Assembly: GCA_942493345.1 (NCBI GenBank)
Contig: OW818695.1
Coordinates: forward strand, 1,612,001 to 1,676,000
Length of the DNA stretch: 64,000 nt
Direction of reading: 5' to 3'
DNA from: GWE2-42-39 sp942493345
Lineage (GTDB): Bacteria; Bacteroidota; Bacteroidia; Bacteroidales; Prolixibacteraceae
Below are positions 43,303-52,598 of this stretch, one piece after another. Each line of letters begins with the position of its first letter. Within the stretch, counting starts at the first letter, position 1. Position numbers and translations under genes: made by a program. The notes under the pieces are model-generated. The model worked only from the letters and a program-made list of their open reading frames with translations. It did no database searches and was not told the origin of the DNA.

Positions 43303-45306
43303 CTATTTTCCCGGTTCCGGATCGAACTTTTCATGAAAATCGTTTGACAACACCCGAAACTCGGTACGCCGGTTGATCGCACGGGCTATTTCCTGCTGTT
43401 CAGGTGTCAGCTTGTTGATGAATGCTTCAGTCAGTTCATCGTTGCGCTTCAGAAAATCATATTGTTTGGCCAGTTCGCGGGTCACTTTTTTCGGCCATGT
43501 TTCGCCATAGCCTTTGGCAACTAGGCGGTCGGCATTAATTCCCTTTTCAATCAGGTAATCGACTACCGACTGGGCGCGTTTCTGCGACAACTCGAAGTTG
43601 GCTGCATCGCTGCCAATATGGTCGGTATGAGCCATCAACTCAATGGTGATGGTCGGATTGAAATTCAGTATCGATACTAAACTATCGAGCGACTGTTTCG
43701 ACTCAGAAAGTAAATCCCACTTACCGAATTCGTAATTGATATTCTCAATTTTCATCGGAGTATCAGTCGGAGTAAGAAAGAATTCGAGTCTGAAATTTTT
43801 GCTATCCTCCAAGCCAATTGTTGTTTCGCGGGCTTTATCGTTCAAAAAGCCATCTTTGTATGCCGCAAAAACATATTCGGTTTCGGGTTTTAATTTCAGT
43901 TGAAATTTACCTCCTGAAGCGCGCATCCGCAACATGGTTCCATCGGTACCAATAATACGGACTGTGGCGCCGTCAATCTTTTGTCCTGTTTCTTTATTGA
44001 AAATTTCACCGTCGGCCTGAAACACTTTTGGAGGCAGGTAAAACGAATAAATATCGTCTTTCCGCGATCCTTTCCGGTTCGACGAAAACATGCCTTTTAC
44101 TTCTTCACCGTCGGCAAAAGTTATTCCGAAATCGTCGCCCGACGAGTTGATCGGGGTTCCCATATTTTCAACCATCCAGCCGGTTCTTCCTTTCTTTTCG
44201 GCCTTAAAAATATCGAGCCCGCCAATTCCGATGTGGTAATCGGAAGAAAAATAAAGTGTGCCATCGGAGTGGATACATGGGAACATTTCGTTGCCCGGAG
44301 TATTGATTTCGGGACCCATATTTTCCGGTTTGCCAAAATCATTCCCGTTCTTTTCTACTTTCCAGATGTCTTTTCCACCGAAACCACCCGGACGGTCAGA
44401 AACAAAGTAAAGTGTTTTCCCGTCGGACGACAACGATGGATGTGCTGCAATCAGGCTGTCGCCAATCAGCTCGAGCTTCACCGGTTCCGACCATTCGCCC
44501 CGCGATTGCGTGGCGACATAAATTTCGGAACCCAAATCTTCCGACTTGTCGTACCGGCAACGGGTAAAATACAACTGGTTGCCGTTTGACGAGAACGAAG
44601 GAGCTCCTTCTTCATCGCCGGTATTGATAACCATGTTCTCATCAAATAACTTGGGGATGCTCCATTTTTGCTTTTGTACCTCGAATTTAGAGATAAACAG
44701 GTCGGCATATTTTTCACCGGTAATAGAGCTTTTGCGGTTACCTGTTGCCAAATCATGCGAAGAAGTAAACACCAGCTCATTGTCTTTGCCACCAACGTAA
44801 GCGGGCGAATAATCGCGGAATTTCGAGTTTAGTTCTTTCACCACATTCACTACATACCGGCTCGGTTTATTGATCCATTCAATGGCTTTTTCGCAGGCTT
44901 TCAGTCCGTTTAGCGCCCGTTCGTCGCCGGGGACCGAGTCGAGATACGTCTGATACCACTGCCGGGCGGTTTCAAATTCCTGGTCAGCGCGCTGGCAATC
45001 GGCAAAATAAAGCATCGCTTTGTTGTCGGTGTATTTTCGACGGATGGCATTTCGGTACCAGATGGAAGCGGTGGCATATTCGCCCATAGCCTGGTAGGTT
45101 TCGCCCATTTGGTAAGCCATCTTTGCTTTTTCCATGGCCGTACCTTTGCTTGTCTTATATGCTTTTCTGAATTTTTCAATGGCCAGTGAATATTCGCCAA
45201 TCTCATATGAAGTATTGGCAAGCCGTAAATTTTTTTTCGAGGAACAAGACCAAAGAAATGAAATCAGAAGGATTGAAAACAGAATGAGTATATGTGGGTT
45301 CTTCAT
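43303..45306 (-). CDS. porE: PorE-like lipoprotein: TPR, PD40 propeller, CRD and OmpA-type domain
   Basis: 667 residues from the ATG at 45306. Lipoprotein signal ILILFSILLISFLWSC. TPR repeats fill about 30-135 (YEIGEYSLAIEKFRKAYK). PD40 beta-propeller repeats follow at about 160-410 (APSFSSNGNQLYFTRCR, HPSLSSDGKTLYFVSDRPGG, FPCIHSDGTLYFSSDY). A carboxypeptidase-regulatory fold covers about 430-505, and an OmpA-like peptidoglycan-binding domain about 540-655 (IELMAHTDHIGSDAANFELSQKRAQSVVDYL). This four-part order is that of PorE, a type IX secretion component that ties the machinery to peptidoglycan. Other OmpA-PD40 lipoproteins share it, so the symbol is tentative. No other por or gld core gene lies nearby. 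Confidence 0.8.
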   Translation of the reverse strand: MKNPHILILFSILLISFLWSCSSKKNLRLANTSYEIGEYSLAIEKFRKAYKTSKGTAMEKAKMAYQMGETYQAMGEYATASIWYRNAIRRKYTDNKAMLYFADCQRADQEFETARQWYQTYLDSVPGDERALNGLKACEKAIEWINKPSRYVVNVVKELNSKFRDYSPAYVGGKDNELVFTSSHDLATGNRKSSITGEKYADLFISKFEVQKQKWSIPKLFDENMVINTGDEEGAPSFSSNGNQLYFTRCRYDKSEDLGSEIYVATQSRGEWSEPVKLELIGDSLIAAHPSLSSDGKTLYFVSDRPGGFGGKDIWKVEKNGNDFGKPENMGPEINTPGNEMFPCIHSDGTLYFSSDYHIGIGGLDIFKAEKKGRTGWMVENMGTPINSSGDDFGITFADGEEVKGMFSSNRKGSRKDDIYSFYLPPKVFQADGEIFNKETGQKIDGATVRIIGTDGTMLRMRASGGKFQLKLKPETEYVFAAYKDGFLNDKARETTIGLEDSKNFRLEFFLTPTDTPMKIENINYEFGKWDLLSESKQSLDSLVSILNFNPTITIELMAHTDHIGSDAANFELSQKRAQSVVDYLIEKGINADRLVAKGYGETWPKKVTRELAKQYDFLKRNDELTEAFINKLTPEQQEIARAINRRTEFRVLSNDFHEKFDPEPGK

Positions 45307-45458
45307 CGTCATTGTACAGATTAGTCAGTAAAAGTAACCATTTTTTTAATCCTTATAAAAACGGGAAAAGGAAAAGAAAAGTATAAAAAGGATTTCAATA
45401 CTATGGAATAATTCATTTCTTTTACTGAATTTATACGGTTGGATAAGCATCATTCCTG

Positions 45459-46088
45459 ATGGATAAAGAAAATAGAAATATCAAGATTGTCTGGGAGCAG
45501 ATGAAATCGGGCGATGAAAAGTCATTGTCTGAAATTTTCACTTTTTTCTACTCCGACCTTTACCATTACGGGATGAAATTATTCGATCTTCCCGACCTGG
45601 TCAAAGATTCCATCCAGGATGTATTTGTACGGATTTGGGAAAAACGGGCATCGATCGGCGAGGTCCAAAATCCAAAAGCCTACCTGATTTCTTCGGTACG
45701 GCGAAAACTGTTTCTCAATAAAGAAACCCAACAACCCGAGCTGACCGAACAAATCCTGAAAAACGAAGGAATACGGAATTTTTCTTTTTCTGCTTCTGAA
45801 TTTATAGAAATCGAAGAAATATCGGCTCAACTGCGCAGTTCGCTGGTACAGGCGATAAACGGACTTCCCGAACGCCAGCGCGAACTAATTTTTCTACGTT
45901 TTTATTACAATCTCCGATACGCGGAAATTGCCCAGGTTATGGAAGTCAACGAACAAACCGTCAGAAACCTGATGCAACGGGCGCTGGCCAATCTTCGCGA
46001 AAAAATCGACCGGCAGTTATGGGAAGGAATCGACTACATGGACGACTTGCTGCTCACCCTTTTCCTTTTATTTCAGAGAATTTTTTGA
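45459..46088 (+). CDS. ECF-type RNA polymerase sigma factor (glycan locus 2)
   Basis: 209 residues. Region 2 is good (about 25-95: FYSDLYHYGMKLF, VKDSIQDVFVRIWEKR). Region 4 is at about 135-195 (LPERQRELIFLRFYYNLRY, AEIAQVMEVNEQTVRNLMQRAL). It heads the second glycan locus and is followed after 62 bp by its FecR partner. Expected to direct transcription of the susC-susD-GH97 genes that follow. Confidence 0.94.
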   Translation: MDKENRNIKIVWEQMKSGDEKSLSEIFTFFYSDLYHYGMKLFDLPDLVKDSIQDVFVRIWEKRASIGEVQNPKAYLISSVRRKLFLNKETQQPELTEQILKNEGIRNFSFSASEFIEIEEISAQLRSSLVQAINGLPERQRELIFLRFYYNLRYAEIAQVMEVNEQTVRNLMQRALANLREKIDRQLWEGIDYMDDLLLTLFLLFQRIF

Positions 46089-46150
46089 TTTGGCATAGTA
46101 CATAAATTGTTTCCTGCTCTCTATACCATTAAAAGGCAGAAAATGATTGT

Positions 46151-47242
46151 ATGAATACCAAAGAAAAGATAGACCAATTATTTGCAAATGAGTATTTTCA
46201 GGATGAAATCCTTCAAATGAAAGATTCATCGGAAGAAGAACAAAAAGCATTTTGTGAAAAATATTTGATTTCAGAAAAAGAGTTTGCTTATGCAACAAAA
46301 TTCTTTTTAGGCATTTCTTTCCGGGAAATAGAGCTGGTTCCGGCGGAAGTTGGCTATGCTGAACGAAAATTGAGAAGAACAATAAAAGCCAAGCACTCCG
46401 ATAACGGCAAAAAAATTAATTTGGTCAACCTGATGTTACGGGTTGCTGCTGTTCTGAGTATCCCGTTGTTTATGTCGACTCTCTATTTCTATCAGAAATC
46501 ACAGCAATTCGATGAAACCCGTGTCGCACTGGCAAAAACAACAAACACTTTCGAAGCCCCGGCAGGAGCAAAAACCCAGGTTGTTTTGCCCGACGGTTCG
46601 CTGGTTTGGCTGAACTCGGGAAGCCGCATTTCGTTTCCGGCCGTTTTTAATTCGAAAAGCCGCGATGTGGAACTAAAAGGGGAAGCCTTTTTCGAAGTGG
46701 TTAAAAATGAAAAAATCCCGATGATTGTTTCTACCCCAAACATCAATGTAAAAGTTTACGGAACCCAATTCAACCTGAAAGCTTTTGACGAAGATAATGT
46801 TGTTGAGGCGGCGCTCCTGGAAGGAAAAATCTCGATTTTGTCGAAAAATGACAAACAGGAATATTTTTTGGAACCGGGACAGGCTGCTTCGTATTCCATT
46901 CAAAATCAGAAACTACAGATACACAAAGTTGATGACATGTCGTTTTATACCGGGTGGAAAGATGGAAAATTGATTTTCAACGATGAACGTTTCGCCGGTA
47001 TACTGCAAAAACTCGAACGCTGGTACAATGTCGATATTCAACTGGCCGATCCGGAGCTGGGCAATTATTCGCTGTATGCAACTTTTTTCGACGAAAACAT
47101 CGAGCAGGTCCTCGAAATTTTTTCAAACTCAATTCCCATTTCGGTTGAATACCCCAAACGATTGAAACAAGCCGACGGAAATTACTCGAAGCGGACGATC
47201 ATCATCAAACGCAATCCCGGGAAAAAATTGATGACCAATTAA
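46151..47242 (+). CDS. FecR-family anti-sigma factor
   Basis: 363 residues. Cytoplasmic N-terminal region of about 95 residues, membrane span LMLRVAAVLSIPLFMSTLYFY, periplasmic FecR domain (VVLPDGSLVWLNSGSRISFP, GEAFFEVVKNEKIP, YGTQFNLKAF) and DUF4974-like end (ILQKLERWYNVDIQLA). Partner of the sigma factor just upstream and, through its periplasmic part, of the STN domain of the next gene. Confidence 0.95.
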   Translation: MNTKEKIDQLFANEYFQDEILQMKDSSEEEQKAFCEKYLISEKEFAYATKFFLGISFREIELVPAEVGYAERKLRRTIKAKHSDNGKKINLVNLMLRVAAVLSIPLFMSTLYFYQKSQQFDETRVALAKTTNTFEAPAGAKTQVVLPDGSLVWLNSGSRISFPAVFNSKSRDVELKGEAFFEVVKNEKIPMIVSTPNINVKVYGTQFNLKAFDEDNVVEAALLEGKISILSKNDKQEYFLEPGQAASYSIQNQKLQIHKVDDMSFYTGWKDGKLIFNDERFAGILQKLERWYNVDIQLADPELGNYSLYATFFDENIEQVLEIFSNSIPISVEYPKRLKQADGNYSKRTIIIKRNPGKKLMTN

Positions 47243-47313
47243 AAATCAAAATACACACTCAAAAAAGCTAACTTTTCTAACAGCAAAAAAGGCGCCTATG
47301 ACAAAAAACTTGT

Positions 47314-47350
47314 AAAAAGAACGAGAAAGAGCTGCTACTCTTTCCCGTTC
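47314..47350 (-). terminator. Intrinsic terminator antisense to susC (locus 2)
   Basis: Stem of 13 pairs with one mismatch (47319-47331 with 47338-47350), 6-base loop. On the minus strand it ends in TTTTT (complement of 47314-47318). It faces opposite to fecR and susC. See the equivalents at 5786 and 60455. Confidence 0.7.
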
Positions 47351-47398
47351 AGATTGTTTTCCGTGATTCATTAATTACAAATAAATCAATTCAAAAGT

Positions 47399-50300
47399 AT
47401 GAAAAAAAGTAAATGGTTAAATGCCGGGAACTTAATTTTTAGGTCCCCCCGGAAAATTGTATTAAAGATGAAACTAACATCATTGCTCATATTGGCGGGA
47501 ATCATTCAGGTCGTTGCGCTGAATAGCTACTCACAATCGACCAAACTGACCATGGATTTTCGCAATGTTTCTGTTGTCGACGTTCTACGGGCAATAGAAG
47601 ATAAAAGTGAATATTATTTCGTGTACAATAAAGACGCTATCGACTTGGACCGAAAGCTTGATCTGAATGCAAAGGAACTTCGGATAGAAGAAGTACTGGA
47701 CAATATTTTTAAAGGAACCAATGTTAGCTATCGGATGGTCGACCGGCATATTATTTTATCGACTCTCCAGACCGAACAAACAGAACTGAAAGTTACCGGG
47801 AAAGTCACCGATTCGTCAGGGGCCCCGTTGCCGGGGGTTACAGTGGTTTTGAAAGGGACATCCAACGGGATCATCACCGATGTCGACGGAAATTATTCCC
47901 TTGCGAAGGTTCCCTCAGACGCCACACTGGTATTCTCATTTGTGGGAATGAGAGCACAGGAAATTAAAATCGCAGGCAAAACACTGGTAAATGTGACCTT
48001 GGAAGATGAAACAATTGGCATTGAAGAAGTGGTGGCGATTGGTTATGGCGTTGCCCGTAAAAAAGATTTAACAGGAGCCGTTGCTTCTGTCCGGCTGGAA
48101 GATTCTCCCAGGGAAGTTCTCCCCAATGTAAACGTTCTGGATGCGCTGAAAGGCCAGATGCCAGGGTTTGATGTTGGAGCCTCGACCAATGCAGGCGGCA
48201 ACCCGAGTTTCAATATTCGTGGACAAAATTCGATCAAGGCATCAAATTCGCCTTTAGTCGTAGTTGACGGCGTTATATATGTAGGTAGTTTCAACGAGCT
48301 TAACCCCAGTGACATCGCTTCGGTTGATGTATTGAAAGATGCCAGCTCTGCAGCGGTTTACGGATCGAGGGCAGCAAACGGGGTAATTCTGGTTACGACA
48401 AAAAGAGGAAAAACATCCAAACCAACTGTTCGCTTCCGGGCAACAGGTGGAATTCAAACATATACAAACCGTCCCGACATGCTCGATCCAGAAGGATATA
48501 TCCAGATAAAAAAAGATGTTAAAACATTGAATGGAGGTTCGCCTGCCGATTTGGAGCTGCAAAACCTTCTGACTATTTACGAATACAACGCTTATCAGGC
48601 AGGAAATATTATTGATTGGTTTGACGAAGTTACCCGTTTGGCCCCGATACAGGATTATCAGTTAAGCATTTCCGGTAGCGGCGAAAAATTAAACTATTAT
48701 GTTTCCGGTCAGCTGTTGGATCAGGATGGCGTGGTGGTAGGCGACCAGTTCAAAAAATATTCAGTCAACTCAAAAATCGAAAGTACAATCACCGATTGGT
48801 TGAAGCTATCCATTAATTTATCGGCAATCAGTAAAAATGCAGACGGAATTGCAGCCGATTTGCGGAATGCTACCATTAACGCACCCTACTCGTGGAAATA
48901 TGTTCAAACACCCGGATTTGAAAATGTGATGCAACGTTATCCGCAGGGACAAACAACCACCCAAAATCCGTTTTGGAGAACCCAGCAATACAATGAGGAC
49001 AGGAACCAGAATTATCGGAGCCTTTTTTCCGCAATAGTAGATGTTCCCTGGGTGAAAGGGCTTTCGTATACATTTAATTATTCATTGAATCGTTGGGAAG
49101 GACATTCGGCCAATTTCTACGACGAACGATATTACATGGATACGATGAAAGATGCCGACCTGAAAGATCAAACCAAATTTTTAAAGGATGTAAACGGCAA
49201 TGTAGCCAACAGTTACAGAACGGACTGGTTCCTGAACCATCTGATCAACTTCAACCGGGTTATTAAAGATCACTCTATCGGCGTCACGCTACTGGCCGAA
49301 CGGCAAAAGCAACTGACCCGGTCATCCAATGTTACAGCAAAAGATTTCTCACTGGCCGGGACAAGTGTATTGGGCGTTAATGCCCTGGAAAAGGGAAAAA
49401 TTGAAAACCGGGGAGTTGATACCGGGTATTCCCAATTGGCACAACTTGCGTATATGGCGCGTGTCAATTACGCATTTAAACAACGCTACCACTTATCTTC
49501 GTCTATTCGCTACGATGGATATTCGGGCTTTGCCGAAGGAAACAAATACGGATCTTTCTTCTCGGTAGCAGGCGCTTGGACCATTAGTGAAGAAAATTTT
49601 GTCAAAGATAATCTGCCCTTTGTAGATTATTTGAAATTAAGAGCTTCCTACGGAGAAAACGGGAACCCTTCCATCGGGCAATATGCAACGTTCCCGTCTA
49701 TCGGTTCAAGTTCTTACCTGTTTGGGAACAGCACGGTAAACACCACTTCTGCTGCAAAACTGGCAAACAAGGCTTTAAAATGGGAAAAAACCGGAGCACT
49801 TAACTTTGGCGCTGATTTTTCTATTTTCAAAGACCTGCTTAGCGGAAATATTGAATATTATAATTCAAACACTACAAACCTATTATTGGATAGAGCCATC
49901 CCAATTATGAACGGGTTCTCGAATGTTAGCGACAACATTGGGAAAGTAAACAACTGGGGACTCGAATTTCAGTTGAATTCAAACAATATCAAGACCCCTG
50001 ACTTTACATGGTCTTCGAGCGTCAACTTCTGGATGAACCGGAACAAAGTCGTTTCGTTGTATGGCCTCGATGGAAATAAAGATGGCATTGAAGACGATGA
50101 CATTTCAAGTAATATTTTTATCGGCAAATCGCTGGGGGCTATTTATACCTATACGTTCGACGGGATTATCCAGATGAACGATGCCGAATACATGGCCATC
50201 TATGGGGGCAATCCCGGCGATGTACGTTTCAAAGACATGAATCGCGACGGAAAAATAACTGCTGCGGGCGACCGGTCTATTGTAGGATACGGCAAACCTA

Positions 50301-50776
50301 ATTTTACCATGACGCTTTCCAATACGCTTACGTACCGAAATATGGAACTCTATTTCCTTCTTAACTGGATTGCCGGAAGCGGTGAAAACGGGTACTACAA
50401 AGGAGACAACCTGTATGCAAACAACCCCTCAACATTGTATGGAGGTGGAGTTGCCAGCTGGCTTGACAAGCAATACTGGATGCCGGAACATCCTTCCAAT
50501 AAAATTCCCCGTCCGAACTGGACGAATTCATTGGGTTATCAATTCCCCAGCCGTCGCGATTTCGTGAGGCTGCAGGATGTCTCGTTCTCGTATGTTTTCC
50601 CGAAACATTTGCTCGGCGGAACTCCCATCGAAAATATGAAAGTATTCATGGCAGCTAAAAACCTGCTTACATTCTCCAAATGGGATGGTTATGACCCTGA
50701 AACCGGCGCACAACATGCCGCTGATACTTTTCCTGTAATGAAGTCAGTAATTGTAGGCGTGGACATCTCATTTTAA
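47399..50776 (+). CDS. SusC-type TonB-dependent receptor with STN signalling domain (locus 2)
   Basis: 1125 residues. Charged N-terminal extension, signal peptide ending near NSYSQS (about 45), STN domain (about 48-118, MDFRNVSVVDVLRAIED to IFKGTNVSYRM), carboxypeptidase-regulatory-like domain (about 135-210), plug (VVAIGYGVARKKDLTGAVAS, NGVILVTTKRGKTS) and 22-strand-type barrel ending DISF. It would import the oligosaccharide that the two GH97 enzymes downstream digest, and would pass the signal to FecR. It is followed 26 bp later by susD. Confidence 0.96.
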   Translation: MKKSKWLNAGNLIFRSPRKIVLKMKLTSLLILAGIIQVVALNSYSQSTKLTMDFRNVSVVDVLRAIEDKSEYYFVYNKDAIDLDRKLDLNAKELRIEEVLDNIFKGTNVSYRMVDRHIILSTLQTEQTELKVTGKVTDSSGAPLPGVTVVLKGTSNGIITDVDGNYSLAKVPSDATLVFSFVGMRAQEIKIAGKTLVNVTLEDETIGIEEVVAIGYGVARKKDLTGAVASVRLEDSPREVLPNVNVLDALKGQMPGFDVGASTNAGGNPSFNIRGQNSIKASNSPLVVVDGVIYVGSFNELNPSDIASVDVLKDASSAAVYGSRAANGVILVTTKRGKTSKPTVRFRATGGIQTYTNRPDMLDPEGYIQIKKDVKTLNGGSPADLELQNLLTIYEYNAYQAGNIIDWFDEVTRLAPIQDYQLSISGSGEKLNYYVSGQLLDQDGVVVGDQFKKYSVNSKIESTITDWLKLSINLSAISKNADGIAADLRNATINAPYSWKYVQTPGFENVMQRYPQGQTTTQNPFWRTQQYNEDRNQNYRSLFSAIVDVPWVKGLSYTFNYSLNRWEGHSANFYDERYYMDTMKDADLKDQTKFLKDVNGNVANSYRTDWFLNHLINFNRVIKDHSIGVTLLAERQKQLTRSSNVTAKDFSLAGTSVLGVNALEKGKIENRGVDTGYSQLAQLAYMARVNYAFKQRYHLSSSIRYDGYSGFAEGNKYGSFFSVAGAWTISEENFVKDNLPFVDYLKLRASYGENGNPSIGQYATFPSIGSSSYLFGNSTVNTTSAAKLANKALKWEKTGALNFGADFSIFKDLLSGNIEYYNSNTTNLLLDRAIPIMNGFSNVSDNIGKVNNWGLEFQLNSNNIKTPDFTWSSSVNFWMNRNKVVSLYGLDGNKDGIEDDDISSNIFIGKSLGAIYTYTFDGIIQMNDAEYMAIYGGNPGDVRFKDMNRDGKITAAGDRSIVGYGKPNFTMTLSNTLTYRNMELYFLLNWIAGSGENGYYKGDNLYANNPSTLYGGGVASWLDKQYWMPEHPSNKIPRPNWTNSLGYQFPSRRDFVRLQDVSFSYVFPKHLLGGTPIENMKVFMAAKNLLTFSKWDGYDPETGAQHAADTFPVMKSVIVGVDISF

Positions 50777-50802
50777 TGTTTGAATAGTAATTGATAAAAC
50801 AG

Positions 50803-52548
50803 ATGAATATGAAAAAAATAATATATGTTTTTGCCTTGTCTCTTTTAGGCATTTTTAGCTGTGATGACGATGCCTTTTTGAGAGAAACACCCGATGATTT
50901 TTTAACCGTGGACAATTCGTTTTTGAATGCAGCCCAGTTCAGGGCCGGCTTGAACCATTTTTATGCAATTGCCCGTCAGAATTATAATTTCAGGGATAAC
51001 CCCGATGATTTTTTCCAGTTTGGTTCCGGAACAGACATTTTCTTCAGGCCCACAGGCGACCAGCTCCCGTTTACCGATTGGTCGTATATTAACCCCACTA
51101 CGGATATTTACAGAGTTGTTTTTGGACGCCACTGGGGATTGTTATACAATGTCAATCTTTTGCTTGAACAAACAGAAAATCCACTGGTGAGATGGAACAG
51201 CGAAACTGAAAAACTGGAAGCTCAGGCCGAAGCCCGTTTCTTCAGGGGATATGTTTACCGGTACCTGGGATTTTTATTCGGCGGAGTTCCCATTCTGGAA
51301 AAAGCAGTTGCTGAACCAAGCCTGGGATATACCCGCAATACACGGCAGGAAGTGTATGAATTTGCCGCCAAAGATCTTGAATTTGCTGCAAATAACCTGC
51401 CCACATCGGTTTCTGAACCGGGCAGGGTTGTTAAAGCTGCCGCGTATCATTATTTGGCCGAAATGTACATTGCTTTGGGTGATGAAAGTAAAAATAAGGC
51501 CTATTATCAAAAAGCCATTGATGCAGCAAGCATGATCATTGATCAGAAAGTGGGAGAATACCACCTGATGACCCAACGGCATGGTTGGAGAAAAGATGTA
51601 GCAGGGAAAGATGCTTTCTGGGATTTATTCCAGATGAGGAGTACCGGCGGTTTTTCCAATTTTAGTTATCAAACCGGAAACAAAGAATCGATCTGGGTTA
51701 TTCAGGTAGATAAATATTTGGCAGGTGGATTGAACGATGGACTAACCACCCGGACCGACCAGGAACGCGTTTACTGGCCCAGCTTCTGGAGTTTCCAGAA
51801 ATTTGGATGGGGGAATGTGGCCCGCGACTGGACTGGACGTGGCATTGGTTGGTTGCGCCCGACCAATTATTTCAGCTACGATTTGTGGAATAAATCGGGT
51901 GCCGGAGATATGCGGAATTCAGAAACCAATATCAACCGTATTTTTAGATCTCCTGATCCGATTATTAACGGGGTGGAAGTCCCAAATTATGATATTACCT
52001 ATACAACCACAGTTACATTGGCCAACGGTACAACTATTGAAGTAAAAACAAAACCTGGTGATATTATCAAAAAAGAATGGCTGACCACCCGTCAGGATAC
52101 CATGGAACGTGCGTTCCCGCGTATTATGAAACTGGGCTCCGACTGGCACTACGCACAGGAACCGGCCAATGGCTTTGTGATGGAATTTTATGCTATCCGC
52201 ATGGCTGAAACCTATTTGATCAGGGCCGAAGCATACATGAAAAACGGGGATAACACAAAAGCTGCTGCCGACATCAACGTTGTAAGGGGCAGATCCATTG
52301 CAATACCTGTACTCCCGGCTCAGGTCAATATCGATTATATTCTTGACGAAAGGGCTCGTGAACTCGTAGGTGAGGAATTCCGTACCATGACATTATGCCG
52401 TTTGGGTTTACTGTACGACCGGACAAAACGATTTGGGTACGGACCGTCATCGTTAACTGTTCTTCCAAAGAATAACCTTTGCCCTATTCCGCAATCGGTT
52501 ATCGACGCAAACTCACAAGCTGTATTTGAACAAAATCCGGGTTGGTAA
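50803..52548 (+). CDS. SusD/RagB-family glycan-binding lipoprotein (locus 2)
   Basis: 581 residues. The ATG at 50803 (or 50809) gives the lipoprotein signal KKIIYVFALSLLGIFSC. SusD features: RFFRGYVYRYLGFLFGGVPI, YHYLAEMYIALGD, ETYLIRAEAYMKNGDNTKAA, YILDERARELVGEEFR and the terminal QNPGW. It binds glycan at the cell surface with the SusC upstream. A perfect 8-bp hairpin (52536-52554) overlaps the stop codon and may protect or mark the end of the susCD message. Confidence 0.95.
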   Translation: MNMKKIIYVFALSLLGIFSCDDDAFLRETPDDFLTVDNSFLNAAQFRAGLNHFYAIARQNYNFRDNPDDFFQFGSGTDIFFRPTGDQLPFTDWSYINPTTDIYRVVFGRHWGLLYNVNLLLEQTENPLVRWNSETEKLEAQAEARFFRGYVYRYLGFLFGGVPILEKAVAEPSLGYTRNTRQEVYEFAAKDLEFAANNLPTSVSEPGRVVKAAAYHYLAEMYIALGDESKNKAYYQKAIDAASMIIDQKVGEYHLMTQRHGWRKDVAGKDAFWDLFQMRSTGGFSNFSYQTGNKESIWVIQVDKYLAGGLNDGLTTRTDQERVYWPSFWSFQKFGWGNVARDWTGRGIGWLRPTNYFSYDLWNKSGAGDMRNSETNINRIFRSPDPIINGVEVPNYDITYTTTVTLANGTTIEVKTKPGDIIKKEWLTTRQDTMERAFPRIMKLGSDWHYAQEPANGFVMEFYAIRMAETYLIRAEAYMKNGDNTKAAADINVVRGRSIAIPVLPAQVNIDYILDERARELVGEEFRTMTLCRLGLLYDRTKRFGYGPSSLTVLPKNNLCPIPQSVIDANSQAVFEQNPGW

Positions 52549-52598
52549 CCCGGAATGAGGAACATCAATTTTTATAATAACCTTAAAACGAATTACAA